This document shows, piece after piece, positions 53,129-62,052 of a DNA stretch of 64,000 bases (position 1 is the first letter of the stretch; each line of letters starts with the position of its first letter). Position numbers and translations under genes: made by a program. The stretch comes from Planococcus shenhongbingii. Its GTDB lineage: Bacteria; Bacillota; Bacilli; Bacillales_A; Planococcaceae. Under the pieces are notes generated by a model, which was given only the letters and a program-made list of their open reading frames with translations, was not told the origin of the DNA and did no database searches. Location of the stretch: NCBI RefSeq assembly GCF_030413635.1, contig NZ_CP129235.1, positions 2,418,001-2,482,000 of the forward strand. Reading direction: 5' to 3'.

Positions 53129-54433
53129 TTAATCGGTAATCAGCGCAGAAATCAGCTGTACTTTATCAACCGGTTCGCTTGAATATTCTATACTATTATA
53201 TATCATCTTCATGCATTCTGCGAGTTCTTCCGTATTGGAATAAATTGTCGCAATCGCTTCGCCTTTTTGGACGCGGTCGCCGACTTTCTTATGCAATACG
53301 ATGCCGACAGCCAAATCAATTTCCGATTCTTTTGTCGCTCTGCCCGCTCCAAGCACCATCGCAGCCGTCCCAATTTCATCCGCTTCCATGAACGAAATGT
53401 AACCTTCCTGCTCAGAAGGGACTTCTGTGACAAACTTAGCCTGAGGCAATAAATTCACATCATCCACTACTGCAGGATTGCCGCCTTGAGCAGCAATAAA
53501 CTCTTTCATCACTTCAAGAGCCTTGCCGTTAGCGATCACTTCTTCAAGCATCGCACGTGCTTCTTCCAAAGTTTCTGCTTTGCCGCCGACTACAACCATC
53601 TGGCTTCCGAGAACAAGGCAAAGCTCAGTCAAGTCTTCCGGTCCTTTGCCTTGCAGCGTTTCAATGGCTTCTTTCACTTCCAGCGCGTTGCCGATAGCAA
53701 AACCGAGTGGTTGGCTCATATCTGATATGATGGCCATCGTTTTGCGTCCTGTAGCGTTGCCGATCCCCACCATCGCATGGGCTAATTCTCTGGCATCTTC
53801 TTCTGTCTTCATAAATGCACCTTCGCCTATTTTCACATCTAATACGATGGCATCTGCTCCAGCTGCGATTTTTTTACTCATAATTGAACTCGCAATCAGC
53901 GGAATGCTGTTTACTGTCGCTGTTACATCACGAAGTGCATATAATTTCTTGTCGGCTGGAGTCAAGTTGCCGCTTTGGCCAACAACGGCCAATTTAATGT
54001 CATTTACTTGCTTAATAAAATCTTCCGAAGAAATTTCAACATGGAAGCCTTCGATTGCTTCCAGTTTATCAATTGTTCCACCTGTATGGCCAAGTCCACG
54101 TCCACTCATTTTTGCTACAGGAACGCCGCAAGCTGCAACTAATGGTCCCAGCACCAATGTAGTCGTGTCGCCCACTCCGCCAGTCGAATGCTTATCAACT
54201 TTGATGCCTTCAATTGCAGACAAGTCGATTTGGTCTCCGGAATTCGCCATCGCGATCGTTAAATCAGCGCGTTCTCGTTCAGTCATATTCTTAAAGTAGA
54301 TTGCCATCAAAAAAGCGCTCATTTGATAATCCGCAATGTCACCTTTTGTGTAACCTGTAACAATAAACTGAATTTCTTCTGTAGAAAGCTCAAAGCCATC
54401 TCTTTTCTTTTCAATCAAGTCGACCATTCTCAT
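53129..54433 (-). CDS. pdp: Pyrimidine-nucleoside phosphorylase
   Basis: Splits uridine and thymidine to base and (deoxy)ribose-1-phosphate. [25 protein letters not shown] is the family signature; the N-terminal [21 protein letters not shown] and C-terminal domain are complete in 434 residues. deoB upstream handles the sugar phosphate. The purine nucleoside phosphorylase often found between them in relatives is missing; a 223-nt gap remains. Confidence 0.95.
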   Translation of the reverse strand: MRMVDLIEKKRDGFELSTEEIQFIVTGYTKGDIADYQMSAFLMAIYFKNMTERERADLTIAMANSGDQIDLSAIEGIKVDKHSTGGVGDTTTLVLGPLVAACGVPVAKMSGRGLGHTGGTIDKLEAIEGFHVEISSEDFIKQVNDIKLAVVGQSGNLTPADKKLYALRDVTATVNSIPLIASSIMSKKIAAGADAIVLDVKIGEGAFMKTEEDARELAHAMVGIGNATGRKTMAIISDMSQPLGFAIGNALEVKEAIETLQGKGPEDLTELCLVLGSQMVVVGGKAETLEEARAMLEEVIANGKALEVMKEFIAAQGGNPAVVDDVNLLPQAKFVTEVPSEQEGYISFMEADEIGTAAMVLGAGRATKESEIDLAVGIVLHKKVGDRVQKGEAIATIYSNTEELAECMKMIYNSIEYSSEPVDKVQLISALITD

Positions 54434-54656
54434 GAATGCTTACCGCCTTTTTCAGTTAAATTTTGATCATAAAAAACTTTGTTCAGAGGAATTCTTAATC
54501 CACTCAAAGTTAAGAGCTTAAACAGGATTTTTATAGAAAGCTTCTCTAGCGCCGGCGGATCCGGGAGCCCTGCCCAAAGCGGCCGGAGCGGAATATGAAA
54601 GGATGATTCTTTATTTCAACTTCTATAGTTGACTTCCGTTTTACAAAACGGTGTCC
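54434..54656. other. 223-nt gap between deoB and pdp with a GC-rich patch
   Basis: No ORF. At about 54545-54592 there is a markedly GC-rich patch with several short palindromes (GCCGGC, GGATCC, CGGCCG) inside AT-rich DNA. It may be the remnant of an interspersed repeat or of a lost gene. No clear terminator is visible behind deoB. Confidence 0.4.
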
Positions 54657-55847
54657 TTACTGGCCGCTAAAGCGGGATAAGAAACTCTTTCCGTATTTCG
54701 GCAACGGAGCAGAGAAGTTATCTGCAATCGTAGCACCGATGTCTGCGAATGTTTTACCGAGTTCTAATTCCTCGCCTCCGCTGAACCGTGGAGAAAAGGC
54801 AAGAAGCGGCACAAATTCACGAGTGTGGTCGGTTCCCGGGAATGTCGGATCGTTGCCATGGTCGGCTGTAATAATCAGCAAATCATCTTCAGACAGCTTA
54901 TCAAGAACTTCCGGCAAACGGCGGTCAAAAGCTTCCAAGGCTTCTGCATATCCTTTTGGATCTCTTCTATGGCCGTATAATGCATCAAAATCGACCAAGT
55001 TCAGGAAACTCATTCCGTTAAACTCTTCTCCTGCCACTTGAACCAATTTGTCCATGCCGTCCATATTGTCTTTTGTGCGAACCGCTTTCGTAACCCCTTC
55101 GCCGTTATAGATATCATTGATTTTGCCGATTGCAATTACATCTTTGCCGATATCTTTCAATTCGTTCATGACTGTCCGTTCGAACGGTTTCAATGCATAA
55201 TCGTGGCGGTTTGATGTGCGTTTGAAAGCACCTTTTTCGCCAAGGAAAGGGCGCGCAATGATTCGGCCAACAAGAAACTCAGGCTCAAGCGTAAGTTCAC
55301 GGGCGATTTCGCAGATTTGATACAGTTCTTCCAATGGAATAACTTCTTCATGAGCGGCAATTTGAAGTACAGGGTCTGCAGATGTATAGACAATAATAGC
55401 GCCAGTCTCCATGTGTTCTTCGCCAAGCTCATCTAAAATTTCGGTGCCGCTTGCCGGTTTGTTGCCGATCACTTTGCGGCCTGTTTTTTCTTCAAGCTGC
55501 TGGATCAGTTTTTCCGGGAATCCTTCCGGATAAACTTTGAAGGGCGTGTCGATGTTCAAGCCCATGATTTCCCAGTGCCCCGTCATGGTATCTTTTCCGA
55601 CTGAAGCTTCTTGCAATTTGCCGAAATATGCTGCTGGCTTGTCTGAAGGCGTAAGCCCTTTCACCGAAACGATATTGGCAAGTCCGAGTTTTGCCATATT
55701 CGGCATATGGAGTCCGCCGACTGCTTCAGCAATATGTCCGAGCGTATCGGACCCTACATCTCCAAAAGCCTGTGCATCCGGTGCTTCTCCGATGCCGACT
55801 GAATCTAATACTATTAAATGAACGCGGTTAAACGGTTTATTGGTCAT
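54657..55847 (-). CDS. deoB: Phosphopentomutase
   Basis: Interconverts (deoxy)ribose-1- and -5-phosphate; alkaline phosphatase superfamily. [17 protein letters not shown] carries the metal aspartate and the ILDSVGIG core, [13 protein letters not shown] the phosphothreonine, and [18 protein letters not shown] the second metal site. 396 residues. Starts 73 nt after xerD's stop, as in B. subtilis (drm). Confidence 0.96.
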   Translation of the reverse strand: MTNKPFNRVHLIVLDSVGIGEAPDAQAFGDVGSDTLGHIAEAVGGLHMPNMAKLGLANIVSVKGLTPSDKPAAYFGKLQEASVGKDTMTGHWEIMGLNIDTPFKVYPEGFPEKLIQQLEEKTGRKVIGNKPASGTEILDELGEEHMETGAIIVYTSADPVLQIAAHEEVIPLEELYQICEIARELTLEPEFLVGRIIARPFLGEKGAFKRTSNRHDYALKPFERTVMNELKDIGKDVIAIGKINDIYNGEGVTKAVRTKDNMDGMDKLVQVAGEEFNGMSFLNLVDFDALYGHRRDPKGYAEALEAFDRRLPEVLDKLSEDDLLIITADHGNDPTFPGTDHTREFVPLLAFSPRFSGGEELELGKTFADIGATIADNFSAPLPKYGKSFLSRFSGQ

Positions 55848-55920
55848 TTGATTTCCTCCTTATTTACCCTCCTATATTAACATAAAATCCCTCAATGTCA
55901 GAAGTCTGACCTATATTTTT

Positions 55921-56823
55921 TTATGCACGCGGATGGAATTGAGAATAGACGTCTTTTAAGCGGGTTTTGCTGACATGCGTATAGATTTGAGTAGTGGAAA
56001 TATCGGCATGTCCAAGCATTTCTTGTACCGCACGGAGATCAGCCCCGTTTTCAATCAAATGGGTGGCAAAAGAATGGCGCAAGGTATGCGGCGTCAATTC
56101 TTTTTGGATGCCTGCTTTCTGGGCATGCTGCTTCAAGAGTTTCCAAAAGCCTTGCCGGGTCAAGCGCTTCCCGCGCTGATTGATGAACAAGGAATCGGTT
56201 TTCGATTCAGGTTTCACCAATTCGTTTCTGGCGTTTTCCAAGTAAACCTTGCAGGCGGACAATGCCGATTTTCCAAGTGGAATAATCCGTTCTTTGCCGC
56301 CTTTGCCGTAGCATCTGACAAAGCCCATTGTAAGATTGACGTCTTCGATATCCAAATTGATGCATTCACTTACTCGCATGCCGCTCGCATATAACAGTTC
56401 CAGCATAGCGCGGTCGCGCAGCCCGTTTGCTTTGTTCGCCGCTGGGGCTTGCATTAAGGCATCCACTTCCTCGATCGAAAGGACATTCGGCAGCTTTTTC
56501 TCCATTTGCGGCATCTCCAAGTGGACTGTCGGATCATTGTCTACTACCCGTTCCCGAATTAGGAATTGATGAAACGACCGGATTGAAGAGATATGACGTG
56601 CTACAGTCCGCGACGTCTTTGTTGTTTCTTTCAAATGGCGCAAATGATTTAAAATATGTACCCGTTCTACTTTTCTCAAAGAATCCAATTGCTCAACTTC
56701 TTTTAAATACTGCAAATAGCTTTTTAAATCGCGTTCGTATGATACCAATGTATTGGAAGCTAGCTGCCGCTCTACCCGCAGAAAATGTAAATAGTCATCT
56801 AAAGCATCTTTTGCATATTTCAT
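55921..56823 (-). CDS. xerD: Tyrosine recombinase XerD
   Basis: Site-specific recombinase that resolves chromosome dimers at dif with XerC. N-terminal SAM-like domain ([33 protein letters not shown]), catalytic R in [14 protein letters not shown] in [13 protein letters not shown], HxxR in [15 protein letters not shown] in [17 protein letters not shown] with the nucleophilic tyrosine. 300 residues. Neighbouring fur and deoB matches B. subtilis ripX, so this is the housekeeping recombinase and not an integrase. Confidence 0.95.
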   Translation of the reverse strand: MKYAKDALDDYLHFLRVERQLASNTLVSYERDLKSYLQYLKEVEQLDSLRKVERVHILNHLRHLKETTKTSRTVARHISSIRSFHQFLIRERVVDNDPTVHLEMPQMEKKLPNVLSIEEVDALMQAPAANKANGLRDRAMLELLYASGMRVSECINLDIEDVNLTMGFVRCYGKGGKERIIPLGKSALSACKVYLENARNELVKPESKTDSLFINQRGKRLTRQGFWKLLKQHAQKAGIQKELTPHTLRHSFATHLIENGADLRAVQEMLGHADISTTQIYTHVSKTRLKDVYSQFHPRA

Positions 56824-56848
56824 TGTTTGACCTCCAATTTTCGAGAAT

Positions 56849-56893
56849 TAGAAAAGGAAGGGCGACCTCAAGTTGGCCATCCTTCCTTTTCTC
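56849..56893. terminator. Terminator behind fur
   Basis: AGAAAAGGAAGG (56850-56861) pairs with CCTTCCTTTTCT (56881-56892); 19-nt loop with a further partial GGCC pairing. Confidence 0.7.
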
Positions 56894-56898
56894 ACCAA

Positions 56899-57360
56899 TC
56901 ATTCCGTTGGATCTTGTGAGTTGCGGTCCTGGCAACGCCAGCAAATGCCATGAAAAGTAAGACGGTGGTCTTTTATTTGGAAATTCCATCGTTTTTCAAC
57001 GACCGATTCCACATCTTCAAGCAAATCTTCCTGTATTTCGTCTACTGCTCCGCACTCTATGCATACTAAGTGATGATGGAAATGAGCCGCGCCTTCCTGG
57101 CGCAGATCATAGCGTGATACTCCATCACCAAAATTAATTTTATCGACAATTTTCAATTCAGTTAATAGCTCTAATGTCCGATACACTGTGGCCAGTCCGA
57201 TTTCCGGTGCAATGTCTTTCACCAACAGGTAAACATCTTCAGCACTTAAATGGTCTTCTTCGTGGTCTAACAAGATTCGGACAGTCGCTTCACGCTGTGG
57301 CGTCAATTTATAACTGGCAGCATGCAATTGCTTTTTTATACGGTCAATCCTGGTTTCCAT
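56899..57360 (-). CDS. fur: Ferric uptake regulator Fur
   Basis: Iron-dependent repressor, 153 residues. Winged-helix part LTPQREATVRILLDHEEDHLSAEDVYLLVKDIAPEIGLATVYRTLELL, regulatory HFHHHLVCIECG and the structural zinc CxxC pairs CIEC and CWRC. The APEIGLATVYRTL recognition helix is typical of Fur and not PerR or Zur. Promoter with TATAAT and a PerR-like box lie upstream. Confidence 0.93.
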   Translation of the reverse strand: METRIDRIKKQLHAASYKLTPQREATVRILLDHEEDHLSAEDVYLLVKDIAPEIGLATVYRTLELLTELKIVDKINFGDGVSRYDLRQEGAAHFHHHLVCIECGAVDEIQEDLLEDVESVVEKRWNFQIKDHRLTFHGICWRCQDRNSQDPTE

Positions 57361-57386
57361 GCGACGCCCTCCCCCAAACTGCCTTT

Positions 57387-57451
57387 ATTATAGCAAAAGA
57401 CTGTTCTCATTTACAAGGAATATAACTAGTCTTTATTTAGAATAATTATAA
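57387..57451 (-). promoter_or_regulatory. fur promoter and PerR-like box
   Basis: Minus strand -35 TTGTAA (57411-57416), 18-nt spacer, -10 TATAAT (57387-57392). At 57437-57451 the 15-mer TTATAATTATTCTAA matches the PerR box TTATAATNATTATAA in 14 of 15 positions counting N. PerR controls fur in B. subtilis; the box here lies upstream of the -35. Confidence 0.6.
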
Positions 57452-57463
57452 ACTAGAAGGCGC

Positions 57464-58015
57464 TCAATTCTCAATTGATAAACGCTGCTTTGCCCATAAT
57501 ACGGCAAATGCAGTTTTTGCGTCATAAATACGGTTCTCTTTCATCAATTGTTCCGCTTCTTCTACAGTCACTTCCATCAGCTCTACAAATTCATCTTCAT
57601 CCAGAACCGCTCCGGATGTAGATTTCTTCAATCCTTCTGCTGCATATAAATGGATCACTTCATCCGCAAATCCAGGCGAAGTGGAAAACGACTGGATCAA
57701 TACCAATTTATCAGCCGTATAGCCGGTTTCTTCTTCCAGCTCCCGCATAGCGGTATATTCAGGGGCTTCACCTTTTTCAATTTTGCCTGCTGGTATTTCA
57801 ATAATGGTGCGTTCCAGTGCTTTTCTGTATTGTTCCACCATAATGATTTTATTGTCTTCTGTAATTGCCACTAAAGCGACAGCTCCAGGATGTTCCACAA
57901 GTTCGCGTTTTGACGTATGGCCATTCGGAAGGCTTACTTCGTCAACTTTCAAATTAATGATTTTGCCTTCGTAAATCCGGTTGGAACTGATTGTCTTTTC
58001 TTCAAACTTTTTCAT
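57464..58015 (-). CDS. nudF: ADP-ribose pyrophosphatase (Nudix)
   Basis: 183-residue Nudix hydrolase. IEIPAGKIEKGEAPEYTAMR followed by ELEEETGYTA is the full Nudix box; MKKFEEKTISSNRIYEGKIINLKVDEVSLPNG is typical of the YqkG/NudF ADP-ribose enzymes. ATG at 58013-58015 has GAGGATTCC upstream; the frame stays open to 58192 but overlaps the divergent yqkF. An extended -10 TGGTATACT (58053-58061, minus strand) is a likely promoter. Confidence 0.93.
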   Translation of the reverse strand: MKKFEEKTISSNRIYEGKIINLKVDEVSLPNGHTSKRELVEHPGAVALVAITEDNKIIMVEQYRKALERTIIEIPAGKIEKGEAPEYTAMRELEEETGYTADKLVLIQSFSTSPGFADEVIHLYAAEGLKKSTSGAVLDEDEFVELMEVTVEEAEQLMKENRIYDAKTAFAVLWAKQRLSIEN

Positions 58016-58095
58016 TGGAATCCTCTTTTCGTTTGTGATTTCCCTACCGCAAAGTATACCATAAGAGAAACGACATTCTAAAATGAGGTGGAAAG

Positions 58096-58998
58096 ATGAA
58101 GAAAAACACTCTAGGGCAAAGCGAACTGAAAGTAAGCGAAATCGGTTTAGGCTGTATGTCCTTGCCACTGGACACACAGCTTGCAGCCGCAATCATAGAT
58201 GAAGCAGTGGCAAACGGCATCAATTATTTTGACACTGCGGATTTCTACAATAAAGGCGAAAACGAAGAGCTGATCGGTGTGCTTCTCAAGAAGCATCGAC
58301 AAGACGTCATCATCGCCACTAAAGTCGGCAACCAGTGGAGCGCAGACTCCGATGAAGTAAAGTGGAATGCAACAAAATCGTATATCACTGAACAAGTCCA
58401 CAATAGCTTAAAGCGCCTTCAGACGGATTACATCGATTTGTATCAATTGCACGGAGGCATGGTTACCGACAATACGGAAGAAACCATCGAGGCATTCGAA
58501 TCGCTGAAAAAAGAAGGGCTTATCCGAGCTTACGGCATTTCATCGATCCGGCCGAACGTCATTCGCCGTTTCTTGAAAAACAGCGATATTGCATCTATCA
58601 TGATGCAATACAGCCTGCTTGACCGACGGCCAGAAGAGTATTTGGAGGAAATCGGTACTGCTGGCCGTTCTGTCGTGACACGCGGCAGCCTGGCTAAAGG
58701 ACTGCTCACAAACGAAGGCTCAAAGCGTGCCTACAATTCAGGAGGCTACTTAACCTACGATGAAGAAGAACTGACAACTACTTTGCAGCAATTACAAAAA
58801 GTTCATCCAAACCTCCATGCCTTATCTCTGCACAGCGTGCTGCAAAATCCGGCAGTTGCTTCCGTTGTCGCCGGAGCGAGTTCTGCTTCTCAAATCAAAG
58901 ACACCCTGACAGCGTATGAAACGGCTGTTTCGCCTGAACAAATCAAACAGGCCAGACAGCTGGCAAAATTGGACCAGTACAAAGAGCATCGGGAATAA
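58096..58998 (+). CDS. yqkF: Aldo/keto reductase (YqkF-like)
   Basis: 300-residue TIM-barrel NADPH oxidoreductase. GLGCMSLPL, the tetrad Asp and Tyr in NYFDTADFYNKGENEELIG, Lys in IIATKVGNQW, His in YIDLYQLHGG, and cofactor-site GASSASQIKDTL are present. GAGGTGGAAAG ribosome site before ATG 58096. Divergent from nudF exactly as yqkF is in B. subtilis. Substrate unknown. Confidence 0.9.
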   Translation: MKKNTLGQSELKVSEIGLGCMSLPLDTQLAAAIIDEAVANGINYFDTADFYNKGENEELIGVLLKKHRQDVIIATKVGNQWSADSDEVKWNATKSYITEQVHNSLKRLQTDYIDLYQLHGGMVTDNTEETIEAFESLKKEGLIRAYGISSIRPNVIRRFLKNSDIASIMMQYSLLDRRPEEYLEEIGTAGRSVVTRGSLAKGLLTNEGSKRAYNSGGYLTYDEEELTTTLQQLQKVHPNLHALSLHSVLQNPAVASVVAGASSASQIKDTLTAYETAVSPEQIKQARQLAKLDQYKEHRE

Positions 58999-59000
58999 TA

Positions 59001-59039
59001 AAAACAGGCCGGCAATTTAAAAATTTGCCGGCCTGTTTT
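59001..59039. terminator. Bidirectional terminator, yqkF / methyltransferase
   Basis: AAAACAGGCCGGCAA ... TTGCCGGCCTGTTTT between two convergent genes. Confidence 0.9.
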
Positions 59040-59055
59040 CGTCTGATCGATTCAC

Positions 59056-59649
59056 TTATTTGTCATTTACGCATTCAATGGACAGCAAAAACCCTTTATA
59101 ATAAGAATCCACTTTAGTGATTGACAAAGGGGATTGACTGATCAAACCGAGCGTATCGCGGTTTAAATGGCAGCCGTCAAATGCTTTTCTCCAAAGCGGC
59201 GTTATGATGTCCTGTGCTTTCCCTAAAGTTGATTGAGGCATTCTGACATGTTCCAGAAAAAGGACAACTGCACCTGGTTTACTGACTCTCCGGATTTCCT
59301 GAAGCGCTTTTTCCGGATCCGGAATGGTGCAGAACACGAGGGTGGCCACAACGGAATCAAAAAAATTGTCTTTAAACGGCAAGTCTTCAGCTTTTGCTGT
59401 GTGAATTTCAATCGGAACATGTGATTTTGAAATTTGTGGAGTTGACTGCCTGCTCATCTGCGGATTCGGTTCAATGGCATCCACTCGCATTACATTCCTG
59501 TAAAAAGGAAAGTTGGCTCCAGTACCTGAACCAATTTCCAGCACACGGCCGTGCGCCTTTCCAATAATTGCTTCCCTTAACTGGCTGACACGGATTTTTT
59601 CCAGCGGTTTCATTGCGCTGTTGTAAACTTTCGGAAACCAATTTTCCAC
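59056..59649 (-). CDS. Class I SAM-dependent methyltransferase
   Basis: 197 residues with motif I GRVLEIGSGTGANFPFY, motif II acidic end DAIEPNPQMSRQS, AEDLPFKDNFFDSVVATLVFCTIPDPEKAL and VSKPGAVVLFLEHVRMP. This order resembles UbiE-like and phospholipid N-methyltransferase families; methylated target not evident. Start at GTG 59647-59649 with GGAGGCAATAAA before it. Stands alone with its own terminator. Confidence 0.82.
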   Translation of the reverse strand: MENWFPKVYNSAMKPLEKIRVSQLREAIIGKAHGRVLEIGSGTGANFPFYRNVMRVDAIEPNPQMSRQSTPQISKSHVPIEIHTAKAEDLPFKDNFFDSVVATLVFCTIPDPEKALQEIRRVSKPGAVVLFLEHVRMPQSTLGKAQDIITPLWRKAFDGCHLNRDTLGLISQSPLSITKVDSYYKGFLLSIECVNDK

Positions 59650-59770
59650 TTTATTGCCTCCTTTTTTCAAATTCCACCTACTTCACTTTCTCTTTTTATA
59701 CCCGTTGTTTCTGCCTTTTAATAGCTTCTCGATTAATACGGAAGTGCCAGATTTCTGTTTAAGTTGAAAA

Positions 59771-59795
59771 AGCCTGCTGATAAATCAGTAGGCTT
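59771..59795. repeat. Left copy of a duplicated hairpin
   Basis: AGCCT G CTGAT AA ATCAG T AGGCT; on the minus strand followed by TTTTT, so terminator-like. A near-identical 22-nt core recurs at 60208-60229, with the GC-rich element between them. Confidence 0.7.
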
Positions 59796-59840
59796 CATAC
59801 TGTAGACAAAGTGTGCTTGAAATGAATAAGAATGTATAAA

Positions 59841-60165
59841 CCCCAACCGGTCCGGCCACTTCGCTTTCCGTGGGCACGGCCTCAGCCGCTTCCTTCGCTT
59901 CGCTCAGTCCAGGGTCTTCGGCTCGTGCTGGTCCCACAGGAGTCTCGTGGCCGGATTGGTTGGGGGTGTCGCTTTACTTCAAGGACTCCCTTCCATCCAG
60001 GATGCCGGTTTTCACTTCACGCCAGGTTCCGTAGCGAAAACCGGCGTCTCCTGCGGAATAGCGAAGTGCCGAAATCCACTCGGGCGCCAGTCCCGAGTTA
60101 GTTCGGCGCGAGCCCGCGGAAAGCGTCCGGTTGAAGCGCAGGAACCGAGGAGAGAACCTTGTTTT
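59841..60165. repeat. GC-rich palindromic non-coding element
   Basis: Much higher G+C than its surroundings. 59841-59859 (CCCCAACCGGTCCGGCCAC) pairs with 59947-59965 over 17 of 19 bases, closing a hairpin of about 125 nt with an inner GTGGG/CCCAC pair. A second hairpin has GCCGGTTTTC (60004-60013) and GAAAACCGGC (60036-60045). AACCGG...CGCTTTCCG at the left and CGGAAAGCG...CCGGTT at the right act as imperfect terminal inverted repeats. ORFs inside (up to 89 codons) are low-complexity by-products. It resembles GC-rich interspersed repeats of Bacillales, from memory. Confidence 0.75.
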
Positions 60166-60204
60166 TGATAGTTATTCTCACATATTCTTTTGTCTAAAAG
60201 CTCA

Positions 60205-60229
60205 AGTCTGCTGATAAATCAGTAGGCTT
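60205..60229. repeat. Right copy of the duplicated hairpin
   Basis: AGTCT G CTGAT AA ATCAG T AGGCT followed by TTTTC; plus-strand terminator-like. The region 60230-60397 before the next gene holds nothing else I can identify. Confidence 0.7.
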
Positions 60230-60397
60230 TTCTTCTGTTATGGCGGATTGTATTTTATAATTAATTGTACAGGTTATTTCTGTTTCCGCAAAAAGCCGTC
60301 AAGCACATGCATCGCCGTGATGATTTCATTAATTTAACTTATAAAGTTAAAGGCATTTTCCGATTGTCTTAGATGCTATACTGGGAGGAATAAAGTT

Positions 60398-60946
60398 ATG
60401 GACATGCTGTCCAGTGTTTTGGAAGTTTTGGCATTGCTTGCTTTAAATTTGGCAATTGGCGTTATCGGCTTTATTCCGAGTTTTTTAGTAACCGGATTAA
60501 ACATCAATCTGCTTGGATTAACTGGCGGCATAGCCATCTCACTCTTAGGCGAAATATTCGGAGCGATTCTCGGTTTTTATTTATACCGCTATGGATTTTC
60601 AAAAGTTCAGCCTTCTTGGAAAAAATCCCGGTTTTGGCACTTCATGCACAGCCGGTCTGTGGGAACCGTTTTCTTTGGTATATTGCTGTTTCGCCTAGTC
60701 CCATTTATCCCTTCTGGACTGATAACCGCCGGCGCATCTTTAACCCCAATCAGGGGCTCCATGTTTTTTATCGCGAGCAGCCTCGGGAAAATTCCCGCTG
60801 TTTTAGTTGAAGTGGCTGCAGTTTATGGCTTCACACAAATAGTTCCTAGCGGCTATCAATACGCTGCTGCGTTATTTGTCTTAGCCGCAGCAGGGCTCAT
60901 TTGGATGAGGAAACGGAAAAAAGATGCAGCTGGTTCAAGGCAATGA
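60398..60946 (+). CDS. VTT-domain (TVP38/TMEM64-like) membrane protein
   Basis: 182-residue polytopic protein. The family core is clear: GGIAISLLGEIFGAILGFYLYRYG, then FRLVPFIPSGLITAGASLTPIRGSMFFIASSLGKIPAVLVE, including the proline-containing re-entrant part. Relatives include DedA and TVP38 proteins thought to move lipids or ions. GGGAGGAATAAAGTT precedes ATG 60398. Its 3' end overlaps the convergent trxB by 12 bp. Confidence 0.83.
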   Translation: MDMLSSVLEVLALLALNLAIGVIGFIPSFLVTGLNINLLGLTGGIAISLLGEIFGAILGFYLYRYGFSKVQPSWKKSRFWHFMHSRSVGTVFFGILLFRLVPFIPSGLITAGASLTPIRGSMFFIASSLGKIPAVLVEVAAVYGFTQIVPSGYQYAAALFVLAAAGLIWMRKRKKDAAGSRQ

Positions 60947-61885
60947 CTGGCTCCAATCAACAATTTCCTGCCCTTCAAGAAAACGCTCAACATCCAGTGC
61001 GGCCATGCAGCCGGTTCCGGCAGCGGTTACCGCTTGCCGGTATTTGCTGTCCTGGACATCCCCGCACGCCATCACTCCTGGAATACTGGTTTCCGTTGTT
61101 CCTGGACTAACTTGAATATAGCCCAGCGGATCCGTTTCAATCTGGCCTTTTAAGAACGCGGAATTCGGCAAATGGCCGATCGCCACAAATATTCCATCCG
61201 CCTCAATAAACTCTTCATTGCCGGTTTCGTTATTTCTTACCTTTAAGCCCCCCACTTTATCGCCTTTAGTTACAATCCGAAGTGGAACACGATCCAGAGC
61301 CCAGGAAACTTTCGGGTTTTGCCGCGCCCGGTCCTGCATAATTTTAGAAGCCCTCAATTCGTTCCGCCGATGGACAATCACAACTTCTGATGCAAATCTG
61401 GTTAGAAAGCTGGCTTCTTCCATTGCCGAATCACCTCCGCCAACGACAATGATTTTCTTATCGCGGAAGAAAAAGCCGTCGCATGTAGCACAAGTACTGA
61501 CACCTTTTCCAAGGTTTTCGGTTTCTCCAGGAATATCCAGCATTTTTGCAGCTGCCCCTGTAGAAATGATGAGTGATTCTGCCGTAATTTCCTCTCCTTT
61601 TTGCAAAGTTATTTTGAATGGCTTCTTCTTTAAGTTAACCTCTGTGACCCATCCCCTTTTGAATCGTGCGCCAAATCGTTCCGCTTGTTTCCGCATATTA
61701 TCCATCAGTTCCGGCCCTAAAATCCCATCAGAATATCCTGGATAATTTTCCACTTCTGTGGTCAGAATCAATTGCCCGCCCGGTTCAGCTCCTTCGATTA
61801 CCAGTGGCTTCATACTGGCTCTTGCCAAATAAATCGCTGCTGTCAAACCTGCTGGCCCCGTACCTAAAATGACGACTCTTTCCAT
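60935..61885 (-). CDS. trxB: Thioredoxin reductase, atypical for Bacillales
   Basis: 316-residue low-molecular-weight TrxB: FAD motif VVILGTGPAGLTAAIYLARA, redox pair Cys132-Cys135 in STCATCDGFFF, NADPH motif IIVVGGGDSAMEEASFLTRF with VHRRNELRAS, and the closing ACGDVQDSKYRQAVTAAGTGCMAALDVERF. EPGGQLILTTEVENYPGY and AGTGCMAALDVERFL look more like actinobacterial or Gram-negative enzymes than the B. subtilis one as I remember it, so this is probably an acquired or second copy. Divergent from the thioredoxin-like gene at 62053. Confidence 0.9.
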   Translation of the reverse strand: MERVVILGTGPAGLTAAIYLARASMKPLVIEGAEPGGQLILTTEVENYPGYSDGILGPELMDNMRKQAERFGARFKRGWVTEVNLKKKPFKITLQKGEEITAESLIISTGAAAKMLDIPGETENLGKGVSTCATCDGFFFRDKKIIVVGGGDSAMEEASFLTRFASEVVIVHRRNELRASKIMQDRARQNPKVSWALDRVPLRIVTKGDKVGGLKVRNNETGNEEFIEADGIFVAIGHLPNSAFLKGQIETDPLGYIQVSPGTTETSIPGVMACGDVQDSKYRQAVTAAGTGCMAALDVERFLEGQEIVDWSQSLP

Positions 61886-62052
61886 TCCTGCACCTCCAAT
61901 TTTCGAAAATCTGTTTTGAATACAACTTTTGCTGCCATGCTTTTAGCTTATTGCTTTCTAAATTCCCGTTCCTTTACCTGATAAACAGGACAGGCTTAGT
62001 TCGAGCTCAAGAGGGTAAAATAGATTATATTACGTTTACGGAGGTGCAGAAG

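Noticed and set aside
53523-54299. 258-codon plus-strand ORF
   Set aside because: Lies wholly opposite pdp, whose motifs are intact; Ser/Pro-rich antisense shadow.
55921-56823. Possible integrase marking a mobile island
   Set aside because: Context fur-xerD-deoB is the conserved housekeeping xerD position and there are no att-like repeats or phage genes.
59832-60168. Overlapping ORFs of 89 and 73 codons in the GC-rich element
   Set aside because: Low-complexity Arg/Pro-rich translations without ribosome sites inside a palindromic repeat; by-products of high G+C.
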